NCBI GenBank assembly: GCA_033283385.1
Contig: JAWMQQ010000001.1
Span: 1,736,001 to 1,800,000 of the forward strand
From: Mangrovimicrobium sp033283385
GTDB taxonomy: Bacteria > Pseudomonadota > Gammaproteobacteria > Pseudomonadales > Halieaceae
Direction of reading: 5' to 3'
Length of the DNA stretch: 64,000 nucleotides
Shown: positions 15,802 to 26,538 of the stretch, in pieces
Numbering within the stretch: position 1 is the first letter of the stretch
Layout: the number at the start of each line of letters is the position of its first letter
The notes under the pieces: generated by a model
Told to the model about the DNA's origin: nothing
Seen by the model: the letters and a program-made list of their open reading frames with translations, nothing else
Database searches by the model: none
Translations under genes and position numbers: made by a program

Positions 15802-15892
15802 GGAATACAGCGCTCCGTCCTGGAGGCTCCGTCAACCCGCGATGCCGATGCTCAGCCGCGCCGAACGCACGCGGGAGGCGGGAAGGGCGGGC

Positions 15893-17248
15893 TCAGAGCG
15901 CCTCGAGGAGTTCGAGGAAGCGGCCGACCTTGTCGAAGGTTTCCTGGTATTCGGCGTGCCACTGGGAATCGGCGACGATGCCGCCGCCCCCCCAGCAGCG
16001 TATCTCGCCCCCCGAGCAGAGCAGCGTGCGAATCGCGATATTGCTGTCCATGCGCCCGTCGGCGGAGACGTAGAAGACCGAGCCGCAATACGCCTCCCGC
16101 GGGTCCGGCTCCAGCTCTGCAATGATTTGCATGGCGCGGCGTTTGGGCGCGCCGGTGATGGAACCGCCGGGGAAGCTGTCGCGCAACAGGTCGTAGGCGG
16201 TGCGGCCGGATTGCAGCTCGCCGCTGATGTTACTTACCAGGTGGTGGACGGTCGGGAAACTCTGGACCTCGAACAGGCTGTCGACATGGATGCTGCCGGG
16301 CACGCAGTTGCGACCCAGGTCGTTGCGCAGCAGGTCGACGATCATCAGGTTCTCGGCGCGGTCCTTGACCGAGTGGCGCAGTTCGGCGGCGAGTTGCTCG
16401 TCTATCGCAGTGTCGGCGTGGCGCGGGCGAGTGCCCTTGATCGGCGAAGTCTGCACGTGCTGGCCGTGTACCGCGATGAAGCGCTCGGGGGAGACGCTGA
16501 GCAGTGCGTCGCTGTCATCGAGCGAGAGGTAGGCGGAAAAGGGCGCCGCTGCAGTGGCGCGCAGGGCCCGGTAGGCGGCCCAGGGATGCCCTTCGAATCT
16601 CGCCGTAAAGCGCTGGGCGAGGTTGACCTGGTAACAGTCGCCGTCCTGGATGTATTGCTGGATGCGCTCGAAGGCGGCCCGGTACTCCTCGGCGTTGAAA
16701 TTCGAGCGGAAGTGCCCACGCAGGGAAAACCGGTCCGCCCGGGGGCTTGGCACTGCGGCCAGCCGGCGGCGCAGGTCCTCGCGCAACCTGGCGTTGACAT
16801 TGGGCTGCCACACGAGCACGGCTTTCTGCAGCAGGTGATCCTGCACAATCGCCCAGTCGTAGGCGCCGACCCTGGCGGTGCTGTAGTGCTGCGGTGGTGG
16901 GCCCCCGTTCACACGGTTGAGGGCCAGGCCACCATCGTAGGCGAGCACGCCCAGCAGGCCGCCGCAGAACGGCAAGTCGTGGGCTGCGGTGTGTACATCG
17001 GCGTAGCGCAAGGCATGCAGGGCGGCGAGGTCCGCAAACCAGCCCTGCCATGCCTCGTGGCTCGCGGCCGCTTGCGGCGCTGCGGGCACCTCGGCGGGCA
17101 GGGCGCAGAGAATGTCGAAGCGCCCGCGCTGGGTATAAGGATGGCTGGAATCCAGGAAAGCCGCGCCCGGCAAATCCAGCAGCGCCTCAAACAGCTCACC
17201 GCTGTCGGCGCGGTACGAAATTTCCTCCAGCGCTACGGTTTTATTCAT
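15893..17248 (-). CDS. pabB: Aminodeoxychorismate synthase component I
   Basis: A 451-residue chorismate-binding enzyme that aminates chorismate to 4-amino-4-deoxychorismate for folate synthesis, with ammonia from a PabA glutaminase not seen here. The C-terminal chorismate-binding half carries YQVNLAQRF, SPIKGTRPRH, DRAENLMIVDLLRNDLGR and FPGGSITGAPKRRAMQII. The SPIKGT motif, rather than the PIAGT form of anthranilate synthases, is typical of PabB. ATG 17248 (MNKTVALEE) is chosen over a 7-residue extension. It converges on thrH across the nested-hairpin gap and diverges from the carboxylase operon. Confidence 0.94.
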   Translation of the reverse strand: MNKTVALEEISYRADSGELFEALLDLPGAAFLDSSHPYTQRGRFDILCALPAEVPAAPQAAASHEAWQGWFADLAALHALRYADVHTAAHDLPFCGGLLGVLAYDGGLALNRVNGGPPPQHYSTARVGAYDWAIVQDHLLQKAVLVWQPNVNARLREDLRRRLAAVPSPRADRFSLRGHFRSNFNAEEYRAAFERIQQYIQDGDCYQVNLAQRFTARFEGHPWAAYRALRATAAAPFSAYLSLDDSDALLSVSPERFIAVHGQHVQTSPIKGTRPRHADTAIDEQLAAELRHSVKDRAENLMIVDLLRNDLGRNCVPGSIHVDSLFEVQSFPTVHHLVSNISGELQSGRTAYDLLRDSFPGGSITGAPKRRAMQIIAELEPDPREAYCGSVFYVSADGRMDSNIAIRTLLCSGGEIRCWGGGGIVADSQWHAEYQETFDKVGRFLELLEAL

Positions 17249-17567
17249 CGATCTGGACGCTCGGCGCATTCACGCAAATGTTTACAGTGACCACAAACCT
17301 CCCGGTGGGCGCTCTGGTCACTTTTGGCGGGCGCTATTGTAAACTATCCGGCCGCCAGCCTCGCCTACACGCTTAATTCGCTGTTAAAACAGGGCGTTAC
17401 GCTCGTCTCGCGATTGACTTTGAGAGGCTCCGGAATTAAGGTATCTCGCCGAATTTATGGCAGGTCCGGCCCCGGCTGGCTGGACCGTCCCGTCTTGCAA
17501 ATCCAGCACCTCGCAGAAGGTCGCGCAAGTTTTCCCCGGCCGCTGGCCGACTTTTGGATCAAGGAAT
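17249..17567. other. Divergent pabB / carboxylase control region
   Basis: A 319-bp gap between divergent pabB and the propionyl-CoA carboxylase genes. It holds an inverted repeat AGTGACCA (17286-17293) / TGGTCACT (17315-17322) with a 21-bp spacer, followed by the AT-richer GCTATTGTAAACTATCC near 17332-17348, and TTGACT at 17414. These look like promoter and operator material for the carboxylase operon, but no box pair with good spacing can be singled out. No gene is visible. Confidence 0.45.
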
Positions 17568-19301
17568 ATGACACAGCAAAACAGCCAAGACCTGATCGCA
17601 AATCTTGAGAATCCCTTCGCGGAAAAAGACGAACATGAATTTCGGGTGCCGGGGCAGATCGCCTCGGAACCGGGGCTCTACGAAAAAGCCCTGAAACACG
17701 GCTGGGAACTGCAGCAGCGTCCCTACCAGGCCGCCGGTGTGAAAAACACCCAGCGCCAGCACCAGAAAAACCGCATGACGGTCTGGGAACGTATCCAGTG
17801 CCTGGCGGACGGGGAGCCCACCGTGCTCTACCAGAACTGGGGTCCCAACCTGGACGGCGCCTCGCTGGTTACCGCGCTGATCAAGGTCAACGGTCGCGAC
17901 GTCGCCATCTACGGCCACGACTTCACCGTGCGCGCAGGCTCCATGGACGCCACCAACGGCGAAAAACTGGCCCGCCTGTTCGAACTCGCCGCCAAGCGCG
18001 GCATCCCGCTGGTCGGCATGAACGACTCCGCCGGCGCGTACATTCCCGCCGGTGTCGGCGGCCTCGACGGCTACGCCGACGCGTTCACCGCGCTGCGCAA
18101 GATTTCCGGCGTCGTCCCCAGCATTATGTGCATGTTCGGCTTCAACGCCGGCGGCGGCTCCTACCTGCCGCGCCAGGGCTCCTTCCTGATCCAGCCGAAC
18201 GAGACCTTCTTCGGCCTGACCGGCCCCGGCGTGGTCAAGTCGGTACTCGGCGAGGACGTCACCCCGGATGAACTCGGCGGCCCCGGCGTGCACAGCCAGA
18301 GCGGCGTCACCGACTTCGTGGTCCCCGACGAACTGGCGGCCCTGCGCAAGGTGCGCGCTCTGCTCGACTACCTGCCGTCCAACAACGCCGAGCTGGCGCC
18401 TTACCGGCCCTCGTCCGACCCGGTCAGCCGCAAGACCTGGGATATCGATATCCTGCTGAAAAAGGCGTTCAACTCACCCACCGGCTTCAACACGCCGTTT
18501 GATATCAGCATCCTGATCCAGCAGTTGTGCGACCACGGCGACTTCATCGAGATCCAGCCGGAACGCGCGCGCAACACCATTACCGCGCTGGGCCGCATGG
18601 GCGGTCACGTGATCGGCTTCGTCGCCAACAACTCGGCGGTGGCCTCCGGCCAGATCGACATCGATGCGGCGTACAAGAACGCGCGCTTCATCCGCTTCTG
18701 CAACCTGTACAACATCCCCATGGTGTTTCTCGAGGACACCACCGGCTTCCTGCCGGGGCGCGAGCAGGAGAGCCGCGGTATCGTGCAGGCGGGCAGGGCC
18801 ATGCTCGACGCCATCGTCGACCTGCGCACGCCGCGCTTCCTGGTGCTGGTGCGCAACGCCTTCGGCGGCGCCTACGCCTCCTACAACAACTACCCGACGG
18901 GCGCCGACTTCGTCGTCGCGCTGCCCACCACCCGGGTGGCGGTGATGGGCCCGGCCGGTGTCGAGTACGTGTACAAGGACGAGCTGAAGAAGATTCGCGG
19001 CTCGGTCAGCGAGCGCATCGCGAAGGAAACCGAGGCGCAAAAAGCCGCCGGACTGGGCGCGGAGGAGGCAAAAGCCGCCGCCGAGCAACTGGTCAAGGAC
19101 TGGGTCAAGTCCGAGGAAACACTGCTGGCGCAGCGCTACGAGCGCGAACTGATGAACCCGGACGAGGCTTTGAGCCTGGGCTCCATCTCGCAGATCGTGA
19201 TGCCTTCCGACCTGCGCCAGGTACTGGCGGAACACATGGATTTCTGCCTGCGACACTACAGCCCGGAACCGCTGCAGTCAGTGCAGCGTGAATTCCACTG
19301 A
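17568..19301 (+). CDS. Acyl-CoA carboxylase carboxyltransferase subunit (propionyl-CoA carboxylase beta)
   Basis: A 577-residue carboxyltransferase of the acyl-CoA carboxylase beta family. The two crotonase-like halves are visible: N-terminal VAIYGHDFTVRAGSMDATNGEK and GGGSYLPRQGSFLIQP, and C-terminal FIRFCNLYNIPMVFLEDTTGF, FGGAYASYNNY and VMGPAGVEYVY. It transfers CO2 from biotin to an acyl-CoA; location next to epimerase and mutase genes points to propionyl-CoA. It is longer than typical PccB (about 510-540), with an Ala/Lys/Glu-rich helix near residues 485-525. ATG 17568 follows AAGGAAT; an upstream 37-residue frame extension is not used. Its end is 34 bp before the biotin carboxylase start. 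Confidence 0.9.
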   Translation: MTQQNSQDLIANLENPFAEKDEHEFRVPGQIASEPGLYEKALKHGWELQQRPYQAAGVKNTQRQHQKNRMTVWERIQCLADGEPTVLYQNWGPNLDGASLVTALIKVNGRDVAIYGHDFTVRAGSMDATNGEKLARLFELAAKRGIPLVGMNDSAGAYIPAGVGGLDGYADAFTALRKISGVVPSIMCMFGFNAGGGSYLPRQGSFLIQPNETFFGLTGPGVVKSVLGEDVTPDELGGPGVHSQSGVTDFVVPDELAALRKVRALLDYLPSNNAELAPYRPSSDPVSRKTWDIDILLKKAFNSPTGFNTPFDISILIQQLCDHGDFIEIQPERARNTITALGRMGGHVIGFVANNSAVASGQIDIDAAYKNARFIRFCNLYNIPMVFLEDTTGFLPGREQESRGIVQAGRAMLDAIVDLRTPRFLVLVRNAFGGAYASYNNYPTGADFVVALPTTRVAVMGPAGVEYVYKDELKKIRGSVSERIAKETEAQKAAGLGAEEAKAAAEQLVKDWVKSEETLLAQRYERELMNPDEALSLGSISQIVMPSDLRQVLAEHMDFCLRHYSPEPLQSVQREFH

Positions 19302-19335
19302 TCGGCCCGCCAGAACTTTTTCGAGGATTTTACAC

Positions 19336-22149
19336 GTGTCCAACGAGCACTACCTGAAGAACCCGCTGATTCACCGCGAGCGCCGCCTCGGCCTGCGCCA
19401 GAGCAACTGGGTCAAGCAGTTCGACTGTTCGCACATGCGTCCGCTGATCATCTGCCGCGGCCCCATCCGGCGGGAGGCGATGGATGTCTTCGCCGAGATG
19501 GGCATCACCGAATTCGGCATCCTGCTTTCAGAGAAGGATTCCATCGTCTACCAGAACGCGCTCGCGCCGGAACTGCGCACGCTGACCCACCCGGACCGCA
19601 TCCACCGCGTACCGGATTACACCGGCGCCAACAAGGAGGAGCGCGACCAGCGTATCCGCCAGATCATCGCCATCGCGCGCGAGAACGGCTACAACTCGAT
19701 CTTCGCCGGCTACGGTTTCATGGCCGAGGACGAGACCATGGTCGCCGCCATGGAGAAAGCCGGCCTGAACTTCATCGGCCCCTGTTCGCGCACCGTGCAC
19801 GACGCCGGCCTGAAGGACGAGGCAAAACGCACCGCGCTGAAAGCGGGCGTTTCCGTCACGCCGGGTATCGATAACGGCACCGCGCTGACCCTGCTGAAAA
19901 AGCACCCCGACGTCAAAGCACTCAAGGCGCTGGTCGCGGAACACGGCCTGCAGGTCGACGCGGCAGCCCTGGATGACGACGCCGTCGAACTGGTGGACAA
20001 GGCCGACCTCGTGCTGGCCGCGTCCTACGAGAAGGGCATCGACATCTACACCGTCGACGAACTGTGCGAGACGCTCACCGAAGCGGTACAGAAGATGGCG
20101 GCCGACTACCCCGAGAACCGCGTGCGCCTGAAGGCGATCTCCGGCGGCGGCGGCAAGGGCCAGCGCATCCTCGGCATCGGAGAGGCCGCGCGCACGCCGG
20201 AGATGGTGCGCGAGATCCTCAACGAGGTGAAAACCACCGGGGTCGGCGACAACAAGAACGTGCTGGTGGAGCTGAACATCGAGACCACCCGCCACCAGGA
20301 AATCCAGGTGATCGGCAACGGCCAGTGGTGCATGACCATGGGCGGTCGCGACTGCTCCCTGCAGATGCACGAACAGAAACTGCTGGAAGTCTCGGTTACC
20401 GTCGAGTCGCTGCAGGCGGCCATCGACCAGGCCGAGGCCTCGGGCAACGAGACCGAGGCCCGCATCCTGCGCCAGGACCTCGCCACGCTGGAACTGATGG
20501 AAGACCAGGCCGCGCGCTTCGGCCAGGCGGTGGGGCTGGACTCGGTCTCCACCTTCGAGTGTATCGTCGACCGCGACAAGCACTTCTTCATGGAGATGAA
20601 CACCCGCATCCAGGTGGAGCACCGCGTTACCGAGCTGTGCTACGCGCTGGAATTCGCCAACCCGGAGGACCCCGGCGACACGTTTGTCGTCGAGGCGCTG
20701 GTGGAAGCCATGGTGCTGCTCGCAGCCCACGGCCCGAAACTGCCGCAGCCGAAACGCCTGCTGCGCCACAACGACTCGGTGGAGGCGCGCCTGAACGCCA
20801 CCAACCAGGCGCTGCAACCGAACGCCGGCGGCGTCATCGAATACTGGTCCGACGCGACCGATGGCGAGATTCGCGACGACCAGGGCATCAGCCTGCACAA
20901 CCCGGACACCGACGTGTTCATGAAGTACACCCTGGCCGGCGCCTACGACTCCAACATCGCGCTGCTGCTGACGGTCGGTGAGACGCGCCTGGATACCTAC
21001 GAGCGCATGGCCGAAGTGATCCGCCAGACCACCATGCGCGGCAAGGACCTGCACACCAACCTGGAATTCCACTACGGCTTGGTGAACTGGTTTATCGGCC
21101 AGAACATCAACGCGCGGCCGACCACGCGCTTTATCGTTCCCTACCTGACCGCGGTGGGCGAGCTCAAGCGCAGCGCCAACAACGTGGACCTCGACTACGC
21201 CTGGACGCGGCTGTGCAATGCCGCACTGGCCAGCGAGGGCGCGGACGGCGCCGGCGCGCTGAAGAAAACCCTGGACCGCAAGCACACCCTGCTGCTGCGT
21301 CCGCTGCAGAAGCTGCTCGCCGAGCCGCATATCCTCAGCGGCTGGCTGAGCGTCAACCGCGACAGCTACACCCTGGTCGAGGGCGGCCTGGTGTGGAACG
21401 AAAACCCGGTGGAACTGCTGGCGGATACCTACCACTTCCTGAACATGGATTACGTGCCGGGCGAGCCCGCTGCCAACATGATCTGGGACCACGACAACGA
21501 CGTGCTGCAGGCGGGACTGGACTTCTACAACCAACTCAATAATCGCCTCGAAGCCGGCGACTGGATCGAACTGCAATCGATGCTGGCGCAAGAAGCAGCA
21601 CCCGCCGGTATGGATGCGGCCCTGTGGGCCCAGGTACGCGCGGCGCACAAGGGTTACCAGGCGGGCATGGATATCCTCGCCGTGCTGCCGAGCATCGCCG
21701 AGGCCACCCGCTACTACGAGCTCACCGTCAACGACGACCTCACCATCCACATCCCCGAGCGACTGCTGGACGCCGATCACCAGTCGGCCATGGCGAAGGT
21801 GCTGGCGCCGCCGCCGGTGGCGAAGTCCGACGAGATCGTGGCCGCCAGCGGCGGCATGTTCTACTCGCGCGAGACCCCGGCGCACGAGGTGTACGTGCAG
21901 CGCGGCGACAGCTTCGAGGCCGGCGACCCGCTGTTCATCATCGAGGTGATGAAAATGTTCAACAAGGTCTACGCGCCGTTCGCCGGCACCGTGGACGAAG
22001 TGCTGGTGGACACCGATGGCGTGATCGTCAGCAAGGGCCAGCCGATCTTCAAGGTCACACCGGCCGAGAAGATCGTCGTGGAAACCCCCGAGGAAATCGC
22101 CCTGCGGCGCCGCGAGGCGACCGACGCCTTCCTCGCCCAGATTGCCTGA
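19336..22149 (+). CDS. Large biotin carboxylase-BCCP fusion (propionyl-CoA carboxylase alpha)
   Basis: A 937-residue protein joining biotin carboxylase to a biotin carrier domain. The ATP-grasp loop ISGGGGKGQRILG lies near residue 270, MEMNTRIQVEHRVTE near 420, and the C-terminal carrier ends FIIEVMKMFNKVYAPFAG with the biotinylated lysine in EVMKM near residue 873. It is far longer than usual PCC alpha (about 660-720): extra sequence sits before the glycine-rich loop (about 60 residues) and in a middle domain of unknown fold (about residues 560-800). GTG 19336 has a GAGG site; GTG 19288, overlapping the previous gene, is the alternative. With its neighbours it makes the carboxylase that feeds methylmalonyl-CoA epimerase. 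Confidence 0.88.
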   Translation: MSNEHYLKNPLIHRERRLGLRQSNWVKQFDCSHMRPLIICRGPIRREAMDVFAEMGITEFGILLSEKDSIVYQNALAPELRTLTHPDRIHRVPDYTGANKEERDQRIRQIIAIARENGYNSIFAGYGFMAEDETMVAAMEKAGLNFIGPCSRTVHDAGLKDEAKRTALKAGVSVTPGIDNGTALTLLKKHPDVKALKALVAEHGLQVDAAALDDDAVELVDKADLVLAASYEKGIDIYTVDELCETLTEAVQKMAADYPENRVRLKAISGGGGKGQRILGIGEAARTPEMVREILNEVKTTGVGDNKNVLVELNIETTRHQEIQVIGNGQWCMTMGGRDCSLQMHEQKLLEVSVTVESLQAAIDQAEASGNETEARILRQDLATLELMEDQAARFGQAVGLDSVSTFECIVDRDKHFFMEMNTRIQVEHRVTELCYALEFANPEDPGDTFVVEALVEAMVLLAAHGPKLPQPKRLLRHNDSVEARLNATNQALQPNAGGVIEYWSDATDGEIRDDQGISLHNPDTDVFMKYTLAGAYDSNIALLLTVGETRLDTYERMAEVIRQTTMRGKDLHTNLEFHYGLVNWFIGQNINARPTTRFIVPYLTAVGELKRSANNVDLDYAWTRLCNAALASEGADGAGALKKTLDRKHTLLLRPLQKLLAEPHILSGWLSVNRDSYTLVEGGLVWNENPVELLADTYHFLNMDYVPGEPAANMIWDHDNDVLQAGLDFYNQLNNRLEAGDWIELQSMLAQEAAPAGMDAALWAQVRAAHKGYQAGMDILAVLPSIAEATRYYELTVNDDLTIHIPERLLDADHQSAMAKVLAPPPVAKSDEIVAASGGMFYSRETPAHEVYVQRGDSFEAGDPLFIIEVMKMFNKVYAPFAGTVDEVLVDTDGVIVSKGQPIFKVTPAEKIVVETPEEIALRRREATDAFLAQIA

Positions 22150-22162
22150 GGAGTAGCAGCCA

Positions 22163-22576
22163 ATGATTACCGCACTGGATCATATCGCCATCGCCGTGCC
22201 GGATTTCGAGAAGGCCATCAAGCGCTTCATGGAAGACTTCGGCCTGGAGTTCAAGGGCACCGAGGACGTGGAGCAGGCCAAGACCTCCACCGCGTTCTTC
22301 CCGCTGCCGCCGACCCAGATCGAACTGGTTCACCCGCTGCGCGGCGAGGGCCCGATCGCAAAATACCTCGAGAAAAAGCCCGGCGGACTGCACCACATCT
22401 GCTTCCGCTCGGACAACATCGAGGAGGACGTCGCCCGGCTGAAGGAAAAAGGCTACCAGTTCCTCAGCGACGCGCCGTCCCCCGGCGCCCACGGCTGCCA
22501 GGTGATTTTCATTCACCCGAAGAGCTGTGACGGCGTGCTGATCGAGATCAACCAGCCGGCGGCAGACGGCCACTGA
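22163..22576 (+). CDS. mce: Methylmalonyl-CoA epimerase
   Basis: A 137-residue vicinal oxygen chelate protein that interconverts (S)- and (R)-methylmalonyl-CoA. The N-terminal LDHIAIAVPDFEKAI carries the first metal-binding His, GGLHHICFRSDN the second, and IEINQP at the C-terminus the metal-binding Glu, as in known epimerases. Length is normal. It starts 13 bp after the biotin carboxylase gene with a GAGGAG site, so it belongs to the same operon. A REP-like cluster separates it from the mutase gene. Confidence 0.94.
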   Translation: MITALDHIAIAVPDFEKAIKRFMEDFGLEFKGTEDVEQAKTSTAFFPLPPTQIELVHPLRGEGPIAKYLEKKPGGLHHICFRSDNIEEDVARLKEKGYQFLSDAPSPGAHGCQVIFIHPKSCDGVLIEINQPAADGH

Positions 22577-22596
22577 CCGACCCGCGACCGCACCCG

Positions 22597-22707
22597 GTAG
22601 GAGCCCTGCTACGCAGGCGATCGGATACGGTAGGAGCCTGCTACGCAGGCGATCAGATACGGTAGGAGCCTGCTACGCAGGCGATCGCGCGCAGAGCGCG
22701 CTCCTAC
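22597..22707. repeat. REP/BIME-like cluster, mce-scpA gap
   Basis: Three forward units with the GTAGGAGC(C)CTGCTACGCAGG core (22597, 22630, 22662), separated by near-identical GATC(G/A)GATACG spacers to give a ~32-bp period, then an inverse GC-variant unit (22683-22707). The first unit carries one extra C. The cluster lies inside what would be one transcript. Confidence 0.92.
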
Positions 22708-22740
22708 AATAGAATTTACAGGCTACATTCGAGACGACCC

Positions 22741-24897
<2,157 letters not shown>

Positions 24898-24938
24898 ATC
24901 GCGATTGTCTCTCACTGCTCGTGCGTGCGCCGGTCTGA

Positions 24939-25076
24939 GCGACGCGGCGTCATGCAGACGGTCTGCGGACCGTCGGCGGCCATGGACGGTCCGGCCGGCG
25001 TCCCGGGCCGCCGAGCCTGTACATGGACGTACGCTTTTTGGCGTGTCCGCAGACCGTCTGCATGACGGCGCGGCGC
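24939..25076 (+). repeat. Nested-hairpin element C
   Basis: Perfect 22-bp arms at 24949-24970 (GTCATGCAGACGGTC...) and 25045-25066, extending to about 32 bp with two mismatches (24939-24970 with 25045-25076). Inside are GGCGGCCATGGACGG with a longer GC-rich insert up to GGGCCGCC, then GTACATGGACGTAC and GCTTTTTGGCG. Interior matches elements A and B; arms do not. It separates scpA from meaB. Confidence 0.9.
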
Positions 25077-25116
25077 GGGTTACACCACCAAACCCAGATC
25101 ACGACAATTCGCACCC

Positions 25117-26079
25117 ATGAATGAGTTCGACCTCGACAATCTGCTGTCCGGCAATCGCCGTGCCCTCGCCAAGGCCATCACGCTGGTGGAGAGCAAGCTG
25201 CCCGCGCATAGGGACCAGGCGCAGGATATCCTGGAGCAGGTGCTGCCCCACGCGGGCAAGAGTATACGCGTCGGGATTACCGGCGTGCCCGGCGTCGGCA
25301 AGTCCACGTTTATCGAGGCGTTCGGCCTGTACTTGATTGAACAGGGCAAGCGGGTCGCGGTGCTCGCGGTCGACCCCAGCTCACCAATCGCCGGCGGTTC
25401 TATCCTTGGCGACAAGACGCGCATGGAGAACCTGTCGCGCGCGGAAGCCGCGTTTATCCGGCCCTCGCCCTCCGAGGGTGCACTCGGTGGCGTGGCGCAG
25501 AAGACCCGGGAGACCATGCTGCTGTGCGAGGCGGCGGGTTACGACGTGATCCTGGTGGAGACCGTCGGGGTGGGGCAGAGCGAGTACCAGGTCGCCGGGA
25601 TGGTGGATTTCTTCATGGTGCTGATGCTGCCCGGCGGCGGCGACGAGTTGCAGGGCATCAAGCGCGGCATCATGGAGCTGGCGGATGCGCTGGTGATCAA
25701 CAAGGCGGATGGCGACAGCGAGCGCATGGCGAAGCTCTCGCGCCAGCAGTACACCAGCGCGATGAACCTGCTGCGCCACACCAGCTTCTGGACGCCGCAG
25801 GTGATGACCTGCTCGGCGCTGAAGAACATCAACATCGACAAGGTCTGGGGCATGCTGGTGGATTACTACCTGCAGGCGAAGGACAACGGCACCTTCGAGT
25901 CCAAGCGCGCCAGGCAGAATCGCGACTGGATGCACCAGCTGGTGCAGGAAATGCTGATGTTGCAGCTGCGCCAGAACCCCGAGGTGCGGGCCATGATACC
26001 CAAACTCGAGGAGGAGGTTGCCAGCCAGCAGCTGACCGCCTACGCTGCAGCCAGGCAGATCATCGATACGCTATCGTAG
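25117..26079 (+). CDS. meaB: MeaB-type GTPase, methylmalonyl-CoA mutase chaperone
   Basis: A 320-residue G3E-family GTPase (MeaB/ArgK) that protects methylmalonyl-CoA mutase and gates loading of adenosylcobalamin. The Walker A motif is TGVPGVGKST (residues 56-65); AVDPSSPIAGGSILGDKTRM is the next conserved block, ILVETVGVGQSE is the switch region, and VINKADGD is the NKxD guanine motif. Position 219 bp after the mutase gene supports the role. Its TAG stop is the first three bases after G of a REP unit (GTAGGAGCC...), so the repeat terminates the frame. Confidence 0.95.
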   Translation: MNEFDLDNLLSGNRRALAKAITLVESKLPAHRDQAQDILEQVLPHAGKSIRVGITGVPGVGKSTFIEAFGLYLIEQGKRVAVLAVDPSSPIAGGSILGDKTRMENLSRAEAAFIRPSPSEGALGGVAQKTRETMLLCEAAGYDVILVETVGVGQSEYQVAGMVDFFMVLMLPGGGDELQGIKRGIMELADALVINKADGDSERMAKLSRQQYTSAMNLLRHTSFWTPQVMTCSALKNINIDKVWGMLVDYYLQAKDNGTFESKRARQNRDWMHQLVQEMLMLQLRQNPEVRAMIPKLEEEVASQQLTAYAAARQIIDTLS

Positions 26080-26182
26080 GAGCCTGCTACGCGGGCGATC
26101 GCCCTGTAGGAGCCTGCTATGCAGGCGATCCGCCCTGTAGGAGCTCGCTCTGCGAGCGATCGCCTGCGTAGCAGGCTCCTAC
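26076..26182. repeat. REP/BIME-like cluster, meaB-Rieske gap
   Basis: Three forward units (26076, 26106, 26137) and one inverse unit (26158-26182). The third forward unit has a CTCGCTCTGCGAG core, so arms vary while staying self-complementary. The first unit provides the meaB stop codon at 26077-26079. Confidence 0.92.
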
Positions 26183-26211
26183 ACAATGGCGTGCCAAAAA
26201 CGGAGGTTGTG

Positions 26212-26538
26212 GTGCGATTCTATCCCCTGGAAAAGCTGATCAACCTCGAGGACGGCTATACCCGCCAGTTCAAGATCGACAACCTCCAGTTGCTCCTGCT
26301 GCAGCGCGCGGGCGAACGCTACTGCCTGCAGGCCCACTGCCCGCACCGGGCGCATCCGCTGGCCACGGCGAGCGTCGAATCGGGGATCATCCAGTGCCCG
26401 CTACACCAGTATCGCTTCTCCCTCGACAGCGGCGCGGTGGTGCACGCCAGCGAGGAAGCCTGCCACGGCCTGCAGCTCTACGAACTGGTCTACGAGGGCA
26501 ATGAAATCGGTGTGATGCTGGAGGACCTGGAGGACTAG
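26212..26538 (+). CDS. Small Rieske [2Fe-2S] ferredoxin-like protein
   Basis: A 108-residue single-domain Rieske protein. The cluster ligands are in AHCPHRAH (Cys43, His45) and CPLHQYRF (Cys62, His65), with a 16-residue gap, the normal Rieske spacing. There is no transmembrane anchor or oxygenase domain, so it is a soluble electron carrier, like the ferredoxins of multi-component dioxygenases or NirD-like proteins. No oxygenase, reductase or nitrite reductase gene adjoins. GTG 26212 has a strong GGAGG site; longer starts run into the REP cluster. Its stop is next to the convergent gene at 26535. Confidence 0.88.
   Translation: MRFYPLEKLINLEDGYTRQFKIDNLQLLLLQRAGERYCLQAHCPHRAHPLATASVESGIIQCPLHQYRFSLDSGAVVHASEEACHGLQLYELVYEGNEIGVMLEDLED

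Noticed and set aside
15240..15892. Possible attC-type integron sites because of imperfect palindromes with variable loops
   Set aside because: In attC sites the ends are conserved and the loop varies; here the outer stems vary and the interior is conserved. No integrase or gene cassettes adjoin.
19528..21885. A 785-codon minus-strand open frame
   Set aside because: It lies entirely antisense to the biotin carboxylase gene, whose protein motifs are unambiguous; composition (His/Gln/Val-rich) is typical of antisense frames in high-GC DNA.
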